NCBI GenBank assembly: GCA_028280915.1
Contig: JANQKX010000025.1
Coordinates: 1-6,887 of the forward strand
DNA length: 6,887 nt
DNA from: Kiloniellaceae bacterium
GTDB lineage: Bacteria; Pseudomonadota; Alphaproteobacteria; Kiloniellales; Kiloniellaceae
Reading direction: 5' to 3'
Both the position numbers and the translations under genes were made by a program. Position 1 is the first letter of the stretch, and every line of letters begins with the position of its first letter. The notes under the pieces are model-generated. The model saw only the letters and a list, made by a program, of their open reading frames with translations. It was not told where the DNA came from and did not search any database. Of the stretch, positions 1 through 6,252 are shown piece after piece.

Positions 1-871
1 TGTGGCCATCCAGCGCCCAGGAATCGGCGCCCTCCACGCCGGTGGTGAGTTGGCGCAGATCGGGATGCGCCCGTGCCCAAAGCCCGAACGCCCCATCGAT
101 GTGCAGCCAGGCTTCCGCCTGCCGGGAAAGGGCGACCAGGTCACAAAACGGATCGAAGGCGCCCGTGTTGATCTGGCCGGCCTGGCCAACGACGATCCGC
201 GGCCCCGATGCGGCGGCCAGCTGGCGTTCCAGATCGGCCAGTTTCATGCGGCCCTGGGCATCGGTGCCGACCCGACGGACTCGCTTGCGGCCAAGGCCCA
301 GGTAGCCGAGCACCGAAATCACCGAGGTATGGGCGTCGTCACCCACAAAAACGGTTATCGGCGGCGCGCCGAACAGTCCGTCCCGGTCCGGGTCCCAGCC
401 CTGCCGGCGCAGCACCGCGCCACGGGCGGCGGCCAGGGCGGTGAAGTTACCCACGGTGCCGCCCGTGACAAAGCCTACCGCCGCCTCCCGTGGCAGATCG
501 AGAATGTCGAGCAGCCAGGTGCCGGCGACCTCTTCAACGGCCGCTGCCGTCGGCGAGCTGGAGTGAAAGGCCGCGTTCTGGCCCCAGGCGCTGACCAGCC
601 AGTCCGCGGCCACCCCCGCCGGGGCCGATCCCCCCAGAACCCAGCCGAAGAACCGGGGATGGCTCATCTGGGTCAGTCCGGGATTTCCCCGATGAACCAG
701 TTCACGGATGACCTCGACGCCCCCGCGGCCCTCGTCGGGCAGCGGTTCGGCGAAGACCGCCAGCATCTCACGATAGCTGCGCTCCGGCCCACAGCGCCGC
801 TCCGCGAGGTTGAGACGGTACTGAAGGGCCGCGTCGCAGGCCGCTTCAAGAGCGCTGAGCGGATCACTCAT
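1..871 (-). CDS. Group II PLP-dependent amino-acid decarboxylase, C-terminus outside window
   Basis: The visible 290 residues are the N-terminal part of an aromatic-amino-acid / glutamate / cysteine-sulfinate type decarboxylase, a cytosolic PLP enzyme that turns an L-amino acid into its amine and CO2. Seen by translating the minus strand: HPRFFGW (71-77), the AWGQNAAFHSSSP block (95-107) next to the substrate site, the phosphate-site stretch GFVTGGTVGNFTAL (133-146), His181 in DDAHTS (expected to stack on the PLP ring), and Asp259 in HIDGAFGLW (expected to contact the pyridine nitrogen). The frame ends at ...SWALDGH; the next codon begins with A, where the family's PLP lysine (DxHK) should lie. 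The ATG overlaps the cysK stop by 8 nt (ATGAGTGA) and no good Shine-Dalgarno precedes it, so translation is probably coupled to cysK. Substrate cannot be assigned: aromatic amino acids, 2,4-diaminobutyrate, aspartate, cysteine sulfinate and cysteate all fall in this fold. Family call secure, specificity unknown. Confidence 0.93.
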   Translation of the reverse strand, partial: MSDPLSALEAACDAALQYRLNLAERRCGPERSYREMLAVFAEPLPDEGRGGVEVIRELVHRGNPGLTQMSHPRFFGWVLGGSAPAGVAADWLVSAWGQNAAFHSSSPTAAAVEEVAGTWLLDILDLPREAAVGFVTGGTVGNFTALAAARGAVLRRQGWDPDRDGLFGAPPITVFVGDDAHTSVISVLGYLGLGRKRVRRVGTDAQGRMKLADLERQLAAASGPRIVVGQAGQINTGAFDPFCDLVALSRQAEAWLHIDGAFGLWARAHPDLRQLTTGVEGADSWALDGH

Positions 872-1952
872 GCCCGGGCATCCGGCCAGCCGGAGTGGAC
901 TTGGAGATTGTGATCTCTTCATCGGTCATATCCTCAACGATGTCCGCAAAGAGCGGCGTTGTCAGGTAACGTTCGCCCGTGTCGGGCAACATGCAAAGGA
1001 CCGACGAACCGGGATCCGCCGTCGCCACGACTTCCATGGCGGCAGCGAAGGTGGCGCCGCCGGAGATTCCGGTAAAGATGCCTTCACGGCTGGCCAGTTT
1101 TTGCGCCCATGCCACGCCCAGGGGTCCGGGAATGGGCCGCAGATCGTCATAATATCTGTTGTCGATGGCTTCCTGGAGCACGGCCGGGATAAAATCCGGC
1201 GTCCAGCCCTGTATCGGGTGGGGTTCAAAGGCGGGGTGGCTTTCCGCCGGCGCCCCGTCTTCGGCCCGCGCCTGCGCATGGCCGCTGCCCAGAAGCGCCG
1301 CATTGGCGGGCTCGGCCAGGACAATGCGCGTTTCCGGCCTTTTTTCCCGCAGGATTCGGCCCACACCTGTCACTGTCCCGCCCGTGCCGTATCCGGTGAC
1401 GAAGTAGTCCAAACGTTGACCATCAAAATCGCCGAGGATTTCCCGGGCCGTGGTCGCCGCGTGGATTTCGGCATTCGCTTCCGTTTCAAACTGCCGGGCC
1501 AAAAACCAGCCGTGCGCCTCGGCCAGTTCCACGGCTTTGCGATACATACCGAAGCCCTTTTCGGCCCGCGGGGTGAGGACAACCTTGGCCCCCAGCAAAC
1601 GCATGAGCCGGCGCCGTTCGATGGAAAAACTGTCGGCCATGGTCACGACCAAGGGATAACCCTTTTGAGCGCAGACCATGGCAAGGCCAATGCCGGTGTT
1701 CCCGCTCGTGGCCTCGACAACGGTTTGGCCCGGTTTGAGGTCACCCGAACGCTCGGCGGCCTCAATGATATTCAGTGCGAGCCTGTCCTTCACCGATCCG
1801 GCAGGGTTGAAAGCCTCGAACTTGACAAAGATATCCACGCCCTCCGGACCAAGATTGTTCACGCGGATGGTCGGTGTGTTGCCGATGGTGTCCAGAATGC
1901 TGTCAAAGCGTTGGCCAAGTCCTTCGGTGGTCCTCAGTTTTCCGGTCGTCAT
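864..1952 (-). CDS. cysK: Cysteine synthase A, long form (O-acetylserine sulfhydrylase)
   Basis: This 362-residue cytosolic fold-type II PLP enzyme makes L-cysteine from O-acetyl-L-serine and sulfide. Seen: NPAGSVKDR with the PLP lysine K55, the substrate loop TSGNTG (82-87), SIERRRLMRLLGAK (110-123), the phosphate-binding GTGGT (189-193), GISGGA (295-300) and PDTGERYL (323-330). It is longer than the roughly 310-residue enteric CysK. It carries an insert around 223-250 (GSGHAQAR...HPIQGW) and a C-terminal tail after 333; from memory this is the long cysteine synthase type common in alphaproteobacteria rather than a fusion. The Ser usually found in the PDSG-like motif is Thr325. The start is supported by a good Shine-Dalgarno 6 nt upstream. 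The gene overlaps the downstream decarboxylase by 8 nt and follows a same-strand regulator after a 163-nt gap. A paralogue using another nucleophile (cysteate or diaminopropionate synthase-like) cannot be excluded. Confidence 0.95.
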   Translation of the reverse strand: MTTGKLRTTEGLGQRFDSILDTIGNTPTIRVNNLGPEGVDIFVKFEAFNPAGSVKDRLALNIIEAAERSGDLKPGQTVVEATSGNTGIGLAMVCAQKGYPLVVTMADSFSIERRRLMRLLGAKVVLTPRAEKGFGMYRKAVELAEAHGWFLARQFETEANAEIHAATTAREILGDFDGQRLDYFVTGYGTGGTVTGVGRILREKRPETRIVLAEPANAALLGSGHAQARAEDGAPAESHPAFEPHPIQGWTPDFIPAVLQEAIDNRYYDDLRPIPGPLGVAWAQKLASREGIFTGISGGATFAAAMEVVATADPGSSVLCMLPDTGERYLTTPLFADIVEDMTDEEITISKSTPAGRMPGHE

Positions 1953-1958
1953 CTGGTG

Positions 1959-1966
1959 TCCTTCTC
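1959..1966 (-). promoter_or_regulatory. Ribosome binding site of cysK
   Basis: On the minus strand GAGAAGGA lies 6 nt before the ATG at 1952. It fixes that start and is the clearest Shine-Dalgarno in the window. It contrasts with the regulator and the decarboxylase, which lack one. Confidence 0.75.
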
Positions 1967-1982
1967 ACAGTTTTTCAAAGTG

Positions 1983-2009
1983 GGTTCGAACCGGCGCCAA
2001 GGGGGCGCC
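1983..2009 (-). repeat. Inverted repeats just upstream of cysK
   Basis: Two adjacent symmetric elements lie 31-57 nt before the cysK ATG. One is the perfect 10-bp palindrome GGTTCGAACC (1983-1992). The other is GGCGCC (1993-1998) repeated at 2004-2009 around a 5-nt loop, giving a 6-bp all-GC hairpin. An alternative pairing of CAAGG with CCTTG uses overlapping bases. No T-run follows on the minus strand, so this is not a standard terminator. The palindrome could be an operator; the hairpin could be a leader element. Function is unproven. Confidence 0.4.
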
Positions 2010-2061
2010 TTGTTTGCCGTCGCACAATCCATAGCCAATGCCGGATTTCAGGTCTTGAGCG

Positions 2062-2112
2062 TCCCGTCAGGAAAATTTGAGGATTTTCGTCTGTCGCGAG
2101 ACTGGGACGGGA
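2062..2112 (-). other. Possible three-way-junction RNA structure after the regulator gene
   Basis: Read on the minus strand just past the regulator's stop, TCCCGTC (2112-2106) pairs with GACGGGA (2068-2062) as an outer 7-bp stem. Inside are GTCT/AGAC (2102-2099 with 2092-2089, 6-nt loop) and GAAAAT/ATTTTC (2088-2083 with 2076-2071, 6-nt loop). Junction linkers are only 3, 0 and 2 nt. It lies in the spacer between the regulator and cysK, so it could be a leader element, an RNA-stability element or chance folding. Pairing was done by eye with no energy calculation. Confidence 0.3.
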
Positions 2113-2115
2113 TGA

Positions 2116-3684
2116 CTACGGAATGCCGTGAAGCGTCAAGGCCGCCGAGAAGCGCTCGCGGGTGACCGCGTCACGGAAAGGAAATGACCGGAAAAACTGC
2201 TTTTGCGAGATGTCCCGTCGGGCCTGTTTCAGCCGCCGGGCCCATTGTTCGGCAAGTTGCCTGTCACCGGCCAGTTCGTTGATAATGACCGCGATCATCC
2301 AGATAAAATCGTGGGCACCGGGTTCGTTGGCGGCACGTATGACCCATTGCGCCGCTTCATGGTCCCGCCCCTCCATGGCAAGGCTCAATGCCCGGGTCGA
2401 CAGCATCGCATACAGCATCGGATCGAGCGGGCTTAGGGAACGGGCCTTGTCGGACAGGCGGCGGCCTTCCACGCTGGAGCCGGCCACCATCTCCGTCCAG
2501 GCCCGGGCGTAGAGGCCCTGGGCGAAATTGGGACTGAGGGAGGTGGAGCGATTCAACCAGCCAAGGGCGCCGGACAGGTCTCCGACGAGCCACAGCGACC
2601 GGCCCATGTTGAAATTGGCGAAGGGGTCCATGGGATCGAGCTCGATGGCCCTTTCGGCAGAGCTGCGCGCGGCCTTGGTCGCCCGATCGCGGCTGCCGGA
2701 GTAGTGCATGAAGGCCGTCTTGAAACGGGCGAAGGACAGGGCGGCGTGGGCACGGGCAAAATCGGGTTCCAGGGTGACCGCCTTTTTGAACAGGGCGATG
2801 GCGCGATCGTTCTCGCTTTCGTCAAAGCGGTACAACGACTGCAGGCCCAAGTGGTAGGTCGTCCACGCGTCGAAATTCTCCGGCGCGCGCAGGCGCGCCC
2901 GGCCGGCTTCCCGAAGGGGAATCTGGATTTCCACCGCACAGACAACCTGGGCGACGATCATCTCCCGGATTTCATGAATACCCGCCAGGGACGACTGAAA
3001 CCGATCGGCCCAGATAACCTGGCCGTCAAAGGTATCGGCCAGCTCCACATCAACGACCGCGCGACGGCCAATGATTTCCACGCCGCCGGTCAGACAATAC
3101 CGCACCCCCAGCTTGCTCCTTACCTCGTCGAGAGCGGCGCTCTCTGACCGAAAGCGGAACGAGGATCCCCGGGCGATAACGGCAATCCAACGCAAACGGG
3201 AAATGGCGGCGATGAGTTCGTGCGGGATTGCCTCGCTCAATGTCGCCGAGCTCCCAGGATCGCCCAGACAGGAAAACGGCAGGATGGCAATAGAGGGGCG
3301 GCCGGTGGCATGCAGTGACGTGCCACTGGCCTTCTCCCGATTGTCGGGTGCCGCCACCAGGCCCACGGTCTCGTCCGTTATTGTAAACGGCGCTCCCCAG
3401 CGAAAGCCCTTGCCGTGAACTGTCTTGATCACGGCCTGACTGGCGCCGGAGTCATCCACGGCCCGCCGGGCGGAGCGGACACAGGTCGACAGTGCCGAAT
3501 CCGTCACCGCCCGCCCGTCCCAGAGAACATCGATCAGCTCTTCCTTGGTGACCAGCCGATCACTGTGACCAATCAGGTACTGCAACAAATCGAAGGCCAT
3601 GGGTTCGATATCGACCCTTTGGCCAGCTCTCAAAAGCTCCTGGCGCGCAAGGTCGAGTATGAAGGGGCCAAAGTGATAAATCAT
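2116..3684 (-). CDS. One-component transcriptional regulator: OmpR-type winged helix, TolB-like domain, TPRs
   Basis: This 522-residue protein probably binds DNA through an OmpR/PhoB-type winged helix at residues 1-97 (FGPFILD..., LVTKEELIDVLWDGRAVTDSALSTCV as recognition region, KTVHGKGFRW hairpin). Residues 129-250 resemble the TolB/FlgO-like module often found after such domains (PSIAILPF, LTGGVEI, VDVELADTFDGQVIWADRF). Residues 273-490 are tetratricopeptide-like (RAIALFKKAVTLEPDFARAHAALSFARF; AERAIELDPMDPFANFNMGRSLWLVGD). No phosphoacceptor receiver domain and no hydrophobic membrane segment are visible, so unlike CadC/ToxR it looks soluble. The ATG at 3684 places the winged helix at the very N-terminus, which supports this start. 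It lies directly upstream of cysK and the decarboxylase on the same strand; control of that pair is plausible but inferred. Ligand and target sites are unknown. Confidence 0.92.
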   Translation of the reverse strand: MIYHFGPFILDLARQELLRAGQRVDIEPMAFDLLQYLIGHSDRLVTKEELIDVLWDGRAVTDSALSTCVRSARRAVDDSGASQAVIKTVHGKGFRWGAPFTITDETVGLVAAPDNREKASGTSLHATGRPSIAILPFSCLGDPGSSATLSEAIPHELIAAISRLRWIAVIARGSSFRFRSESAALDEVRSKLGVRYCLTGGVEIIGRRAVVDVELADTFDGQVIWADRFQSSLAGIHEIREMIVAQVVCAVEIQIPLREAGRARLRAPENFDAWTTYHLGLQSLYRFDESENDRAIALFKKAVTLEPDFARAHAALSFARFKTAFMHYSGSRDRATKAARSSAERAIELDPMDPFANFNMGRSLWLVGDLSGALGWLNRSTSLSPNFAQGLYARAWTEMVAGSSVEGRRLSDKARSLSPLDPMLYAMLSTRALSLAMEGRDHEAAQWVIRAANEPGAHDFIWMIAVIINELAGDRQLAEQWARRLKQARRDISQKQFFRSFPFRDAVTRERFSAALTLHGIP

Positions 3685-3918
3685 GGCGCAAATGATAGCA
3701 GACCGATGGTAGAGGTCGAGTTTTTACCGGGGAACCAGTGACCCGAAGCGCCCTTGACTCCCTATTGTGCCGCACGATGTTCCAGCAACGGATGCCACAC
3801 TCTTGGCCTTGAAACCCTGGTCACCCAGTGACATCATGCGGATCACGAAAACTGGGAAAAGGCAGGACGACACAGGTTTGCCCGTCTTCCTAAGGCCATA
3901 ATCGATAACCAGGCACAT
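3685..3918. other. Intergenic region between regulator and His-rich gene
   Basis: Apart from the regulator promoter at the left end, no gene is supported in these 234 nt. CCAGTGAC occurs twice (near 3735 and 3825). The second copy lies inside a small inverted repeat, GTCAC-cca-GTGAC (3820-3832). TTGACT at 3754-3759 could be a plus-strand -35 element but has no good -10 partner. Base composition looks less GC-rich than in the flanking genes. Confidence 0.5.
3692..3719 (-). promoter_or_regulatory. Promoter of the regulator gene, probably leaderless
   Basis: On the minus strand a perfect extended -10 motif, TGCTATCAT (hexamer at 3697-3692), lies just before the ATG at 3684. A TCGACC element (3719-3714, four of six matches to TTGACA) sits 16 nt upstream. 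Normal spacing puts the transcription start at 3685 or 3684, the A of the ATG itself. No Shine-Dalgarno is present in the 20 nt upstream, which agrees with a leaderless mRNA. Confidence 0.5.
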
Positions 3919-4485
3919 ATGATCGAACGATATCACCCGCTTTGGCCAACATACTTGATTCGAGCGGGCTCACTTTTGAGTTTCTTGTGCCGGAAACCGC
4001 GCCTCCTCGCGGCGAAGGGATTTGGGAAAAGCACCGCGCCGGAACGCGCCGGCCCTTTGGCGCAATCAGGAAGACTTGATAGCGAGAATAGCATCAGATT
4101 TTTTAACAATAATCTCCACCAGATCTTGCTGCGGCTGGTCCTGGTGGTCGCGGTGGTGAATGCATCTCTTTTGCCGCAAGCCGCGCAGTCGGGCTCTCAC
4201 GGTTTCACGGCCGGGCATTCTTGGGAGACCGACTCCCATGAGTCTTCGGGCCCATTCGAAATGGGCCAGGAGCGTTTGGCCGATCACGGCCTCTCGGTCG
4301 CGTTCTCAAAACCCTTCTCTCACGACCATAACCCCGCCGATCATTCCCACGACATTCCCCTGTCGTCAGAATTGGCGGCCTTGCGTTTGGCATTGATCGA
4401 CCGAGGCCCAGAGATCCGGGCGATGGACTTGTGCTTTCCCGGCCGCCTCCCGTGCCTGGAGCGTCCCCCCCAGCCGCTAGGCTAA
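3919..4485 (+). CDS. Small secreted or membrane-anchored His/Asp-rich protein, start uncertain
   Basis: The frame gives 188 residues with no recognised enzyme domain. Seen: a hydrophobic segment LRLVLVVAVVNASLLPQAA (71-89) resembling a signal peptide or membrane anchor, then a mature part with many histidines (H94, H100, H107, H123) and the dense motif HDHNPADHSHD (135-145), ending in LERPPQP (180-186). Such stretches commonly bind Zn, Cu or Ni in the periplasm; that role is inferred. From memory, small alphaproteobacterial proteins share this layout of signal peptide, HDH-DHSHD block and RPP-type tail, but they start just before the hydrophobic segment. The first 60 residues here (FLCRKPRLLAAKG...) look atypical, and the 3919 ATG has only a weak AGG 5 nt upstream. 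A non-ATG start such as TTG at 4126 would give about 119 residues but has no clear Shine-Dalgarno either. The C-terminal half is more credible than the N-terminal part. Confidence 0.6.
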   Translation: MIERYHPLWPTYLIRAGSLLSFLCRKPRLLAAKGFGKSTAPERAGPLAQSGRLDSENSIRFFNNNLHQILLRLVLVVAVVNASLLPQAAQSGSHGFTAGHSWETDSHESSGPFEMGQERLADHGLSVAFSKPFSHDHNPADHSHDIPLSSELAALRLALIDRGPEIRAMDLCFPGRLPCLERPPQPLG

Positions 4486-4828
4486 AAAACGGGCTGGAGC
4501 GAATTTAAGCTGCCAAATCCGATCTCCCACAAGGTTGATCGGAACCGGTCCTCTGTTTCACCCCATGCGGCATGACGGTCCTCGTGATCGAGCGGCCTTG
4601 GTGAAACCTCGGACCCTTCTTTAGTGGTCTAAAGACGCTCCCGCCGTCGCGAGGCGCTTTTCCGCGCAGGCCCACCGCCGGCCTGGACGCCATCGGTCTA
4701 GCCCTCGACTGGTCCACACCACCATTACCCCTGCATCCCTCCCCGGCTTGAGAAAACTCGGTGGGGGCGGGCGACGGCCCTGTGCCAATCCAAGTGCGCG
4801 GCAACACGGGCCCAAAACGGACGTCACC
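4486..4828. other. Non-coding region upstream of the sulfotransferase gene
   Basis: No protein gene is supported in these 343 nt. Open frames on either strand give low-complexity Gly/Pro/Arg-rich or patternless translations. The region contains the cluster of inverted repeats described separately (4555-4634) and a GC-rich stretch with TTTT at 4658-4661. No convincing sigma-70 promoter for the downstream gene was found by eye. Confidence 0.5.
4555..4634. repeat. Nested inverted repeats, possible structured RNA
   Basis: GTTTCACC (4555-4562) is perfectly complementary to GGTGAAAC (4600-4607). Inside are two small hairpins: CATG-cgg-CATG (4564-4574) and CTCG-tgat-CGAG (4581-4592). A separate perfect hairpin, CTTTAG-tggt-CTAAAG, follows at 4619-4634. 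An imperfect GC-rich stem ending in TTTT (about 4637-4661) could act as a weak plus-strand terminator. This could be a small RNA, the 5' leader of the sulfotransferase mRNA, or the 3' end of the His-rich transcript. The strand is not determined. Confidence 0.3.
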
Positions 4829-5935
4829 ATGGGAACCAAATTCAGGAAAGCCTTGCACGGCTGCTTGCCGTCCCACTTCGTTGATCCCTTCGGTCTCACG
4901 GGGCGACTGCTCGCCTCCAAGAGTTCAGCCGCCTATTTCGCAATGCTGTCGTCGCTGGGCCGGATCGCTTGCCTGCCGGCCGATCTCCTCTTAAGCGGAC
5001 GGGAGCAGGCCCTCTACCATGCCGCTACGGAAGCGAAACTGCCCATTATCTTTATCGTCGGACCGCCTCGATCAGGCACCACGCTCGTGGCCCAAACGCT
5101 CATTCGGCATTTGCCCGTTGCCTATATCAACAACCTGACGGCTCTCTTTCCCCGGTCACCGATCTCGATCAACAGTTTTTTTGACCGACCCTTGCGAAAC
5201 GAACGCCAGGGGGACAGAAGCTATTTCGGCAAGACCGCCGGGTTTTGGGGGCAAAACGACGCCCTCCATATCTGGGACCGCTGGTTGGGGACAGACCGCA
5301 CCACATTTCCAGCTGAACTCAATGAAGACAGGCGACAAAAAATGAAAGCGTTTTTTGGCGCCTATGAAACCTTCAGCGGGCGCCCGTTGATCGCCAAGAA
5401 CAACAATATGAACGCCTTTGCCCATTTGATTGCCGATGCGCTGCCAACAGCCACCTTTATTTGCCTCCAACGAAGCCCGCGTGCTTTGGCCCAGTCGCTG
5501 CTCATCAGCCGGCAACAGATCCAGGGGTCGTCCAAACACCGCTACGGACTTGTTGATCCCGAACGCAAGGAACAACCCGTTGACGATGCCATCGCCGACG
5601 TCTGCCGCCAGATAAGGTATTTTCGTGACCTGGAAGAAACCCAGCGCGCGCGGATCGGTGCCGAGCGGTTTTGGACGCTTTCCTACGAAGCTTTCTGCCA
5701 GAATCCCTCAGCGCTGGTCGCGAAGGTCGCGGATGAGATTTTGCGGATGGCTTGCCCCGATGGCCAACCAAGTTCCATCAAGCCGTTCAATATCTCGAAA
5801 ACGGACAAGCTAAACCCGACGGACCTGGCTCACCTCGAAGCACAACTCCGCCTCTGTGGCCTGGGACAGCACATGGAAGATAGTCAAGAATACATGGAAG
5901 CAAGGACTTACCGGCGCACTTCTTCTAATATTTAG
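4829..5935 (+). CDS. Sulfotransferase family protein (PAPS-dependent)
   Basis: The 368-residue product probably transfers a sulfo group from 3'-phosphoadenylyl sulfate to an unidentified acceptor (glycan, lipid or small molecule). Seen: a beta-strand leading into the 5'-phosphosulfate loop IFIVGPPRSGTTLVAQTL (74-91), and the 3'-phosphate region FICLQRSPRALAQSLLISR (210-228), with R215 and S223 at the family's eight-residue spacing. Between them is WGQNDALHIWDRWLG (140-154). The C-terminus has no further domain. The first 70 residues are moderately hydrophobic without a clear signal peptide. The ATG at 4829 is preferred. The frame extends upstream to TTG 4748, but those 27 residues are Gly/Arg-rich and lack a Shine-Dalgarno; the one before 4829 is also weak. 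The gene stands alone, with no PAPS-synthesis, glycosyltransferase or polysaccharide genes in view, so the acceptor cannot be inferred. A nucleotide-binding but non-sulfating homologue is possible. Confidence 0.85.
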   Translation: MGTKFRKALHGCLPSHFVDPFGLTGRLLASKSSAAYFAMLSSLGRIACLPADLLLSGREQALYHAATEAKLPIIFIVGPPRSGTTLVAQTLIRHLPVAYINNLTALFPRSPISINSFFDRPLRNERQGDRSYFGKTAGFWGQNDALHIWDRWLGTDRTTFPAELNEDRRQKMKAFFGAYETFSGRPLIAKNNNMNAFAHLIADALPTATFICLQRSPRALAQSLLISRQQIQGSSKHRYGLVDPERKEQPVDDAIADVCRQIRYFRDLEETQRARIGAERFWTLSYEAFCQNPSALVAKVADEILRMACPDGQPSSIKPFNISKTDKLNPTDLAHLEAQLRLCGLGQHMEDSQEYMEARTYRRTSSNI

Positions 5936-6252
5936 TTTTAAACGGCAATGCTTCACTATTTTGGAAGTACCGTCAGTCGCGCGGTACTTTCCATGATCTC
6001 CCGTTTGGAGCCGGAGAATGTCATCGGTTTAGGTCCTCGTTGGAATTGGCTACTTTCACTTCTTATGCCCGAAGCTTCGGCTTGCTTTCCCATGCAAAAG
6101 AAAGCGGCCCGGCGCAAGGCCGACATCCTGGGTGCCCATGTATCAAGTCAATTCATGGGCCACTGCGGTCATCAAGCCATACTGTTTCAGCAACGGCCTT
6201 AATGTGGCCCGGTTTGTTTCCCGCACCCTTTCCAGGTAAGTTCAGAGCGCCT
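5936..6252. other. Convergent intergenic region with several inverted repeats
   Basis: These 317 nt between two 3' ends hold no supported gene. Seen: GGAAGTACC/GGTACTTTCC (5963-5971 with 5983-5992, one bulged base, 11-nt loop) 28 nt after the sulfotransferase stop; the 12-bp palindrome CCGAAGCTTCGG (6069-6080); GCTTTC/GAAAGC (6084-6089 with 6100-6105); GCCCATG/CATGGGC (6134-6140 with 6154-6160); and GGGCCAC/GTGGCCC (6157-6163 with 6204-6210). None is followed by a proper T-run on either strand, so no intrinsic terminator is claimed. Dispersed repeat remnants are possible. Confidence 0.45.

Noticed and set aside
864..881. Regulatory palindrome ATGCCCGGGCAT at the decarboxylase start (870-881)
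   Set aside because: It folds to only a 4-bp stem and is explained by the cysK C-terminal codons.
2..913. Long plus-strand open frame opposite the decarboxylase
   Set aside because: It is codon-register antisense of a clear PLP decarboxylase, and its translation is Pro/Arg/Gly-rich with no recognisable motif.
1983..1992. tRNA T-arm (GGTTCGAACC)
   Set aside because: It resembles the T-loop consensus, but no acceptor, D or anticodon arms surround it.
2062..2112. Hammerhead ribozyme
   Set aside because: A three-way junction with a GAAA sequence is present, but the conserved CUGAUGA core is absent.
870..2165. 431-codon plus-strand open frame opposite cysK
   Set aside because: Mirror of the high-GC cysK frame. 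The minus strand carries all PLP motifs and a good ribosome binding site.
3754..3782. MerR-type or sigma-70 promoter starting TTGACT on the plus strand
   Set aside because: No dyad between the elements, and the best -10 match is only three of six.
4076..4098. Fur-like box and promoter before a shorter His-rich reading frame
   Set aside because: About half of the 19 Fur consensus positions match, and no good -10 lies at correct spacing from TTGATA.
4066..4393. Minus-strand frames opposite the His-rich gene
   Set aside because: Arg/Pro-rich translations without motifs; the plus strand has a coherent signal segment plus a His block.
6138..6239. 33-codon plus-strand peptide (MYQVNSWATAVIK...)
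   Set aside because: It starts at an ATG and reads like protein, but has no ribosome binding site, is very short and has no recognised family.
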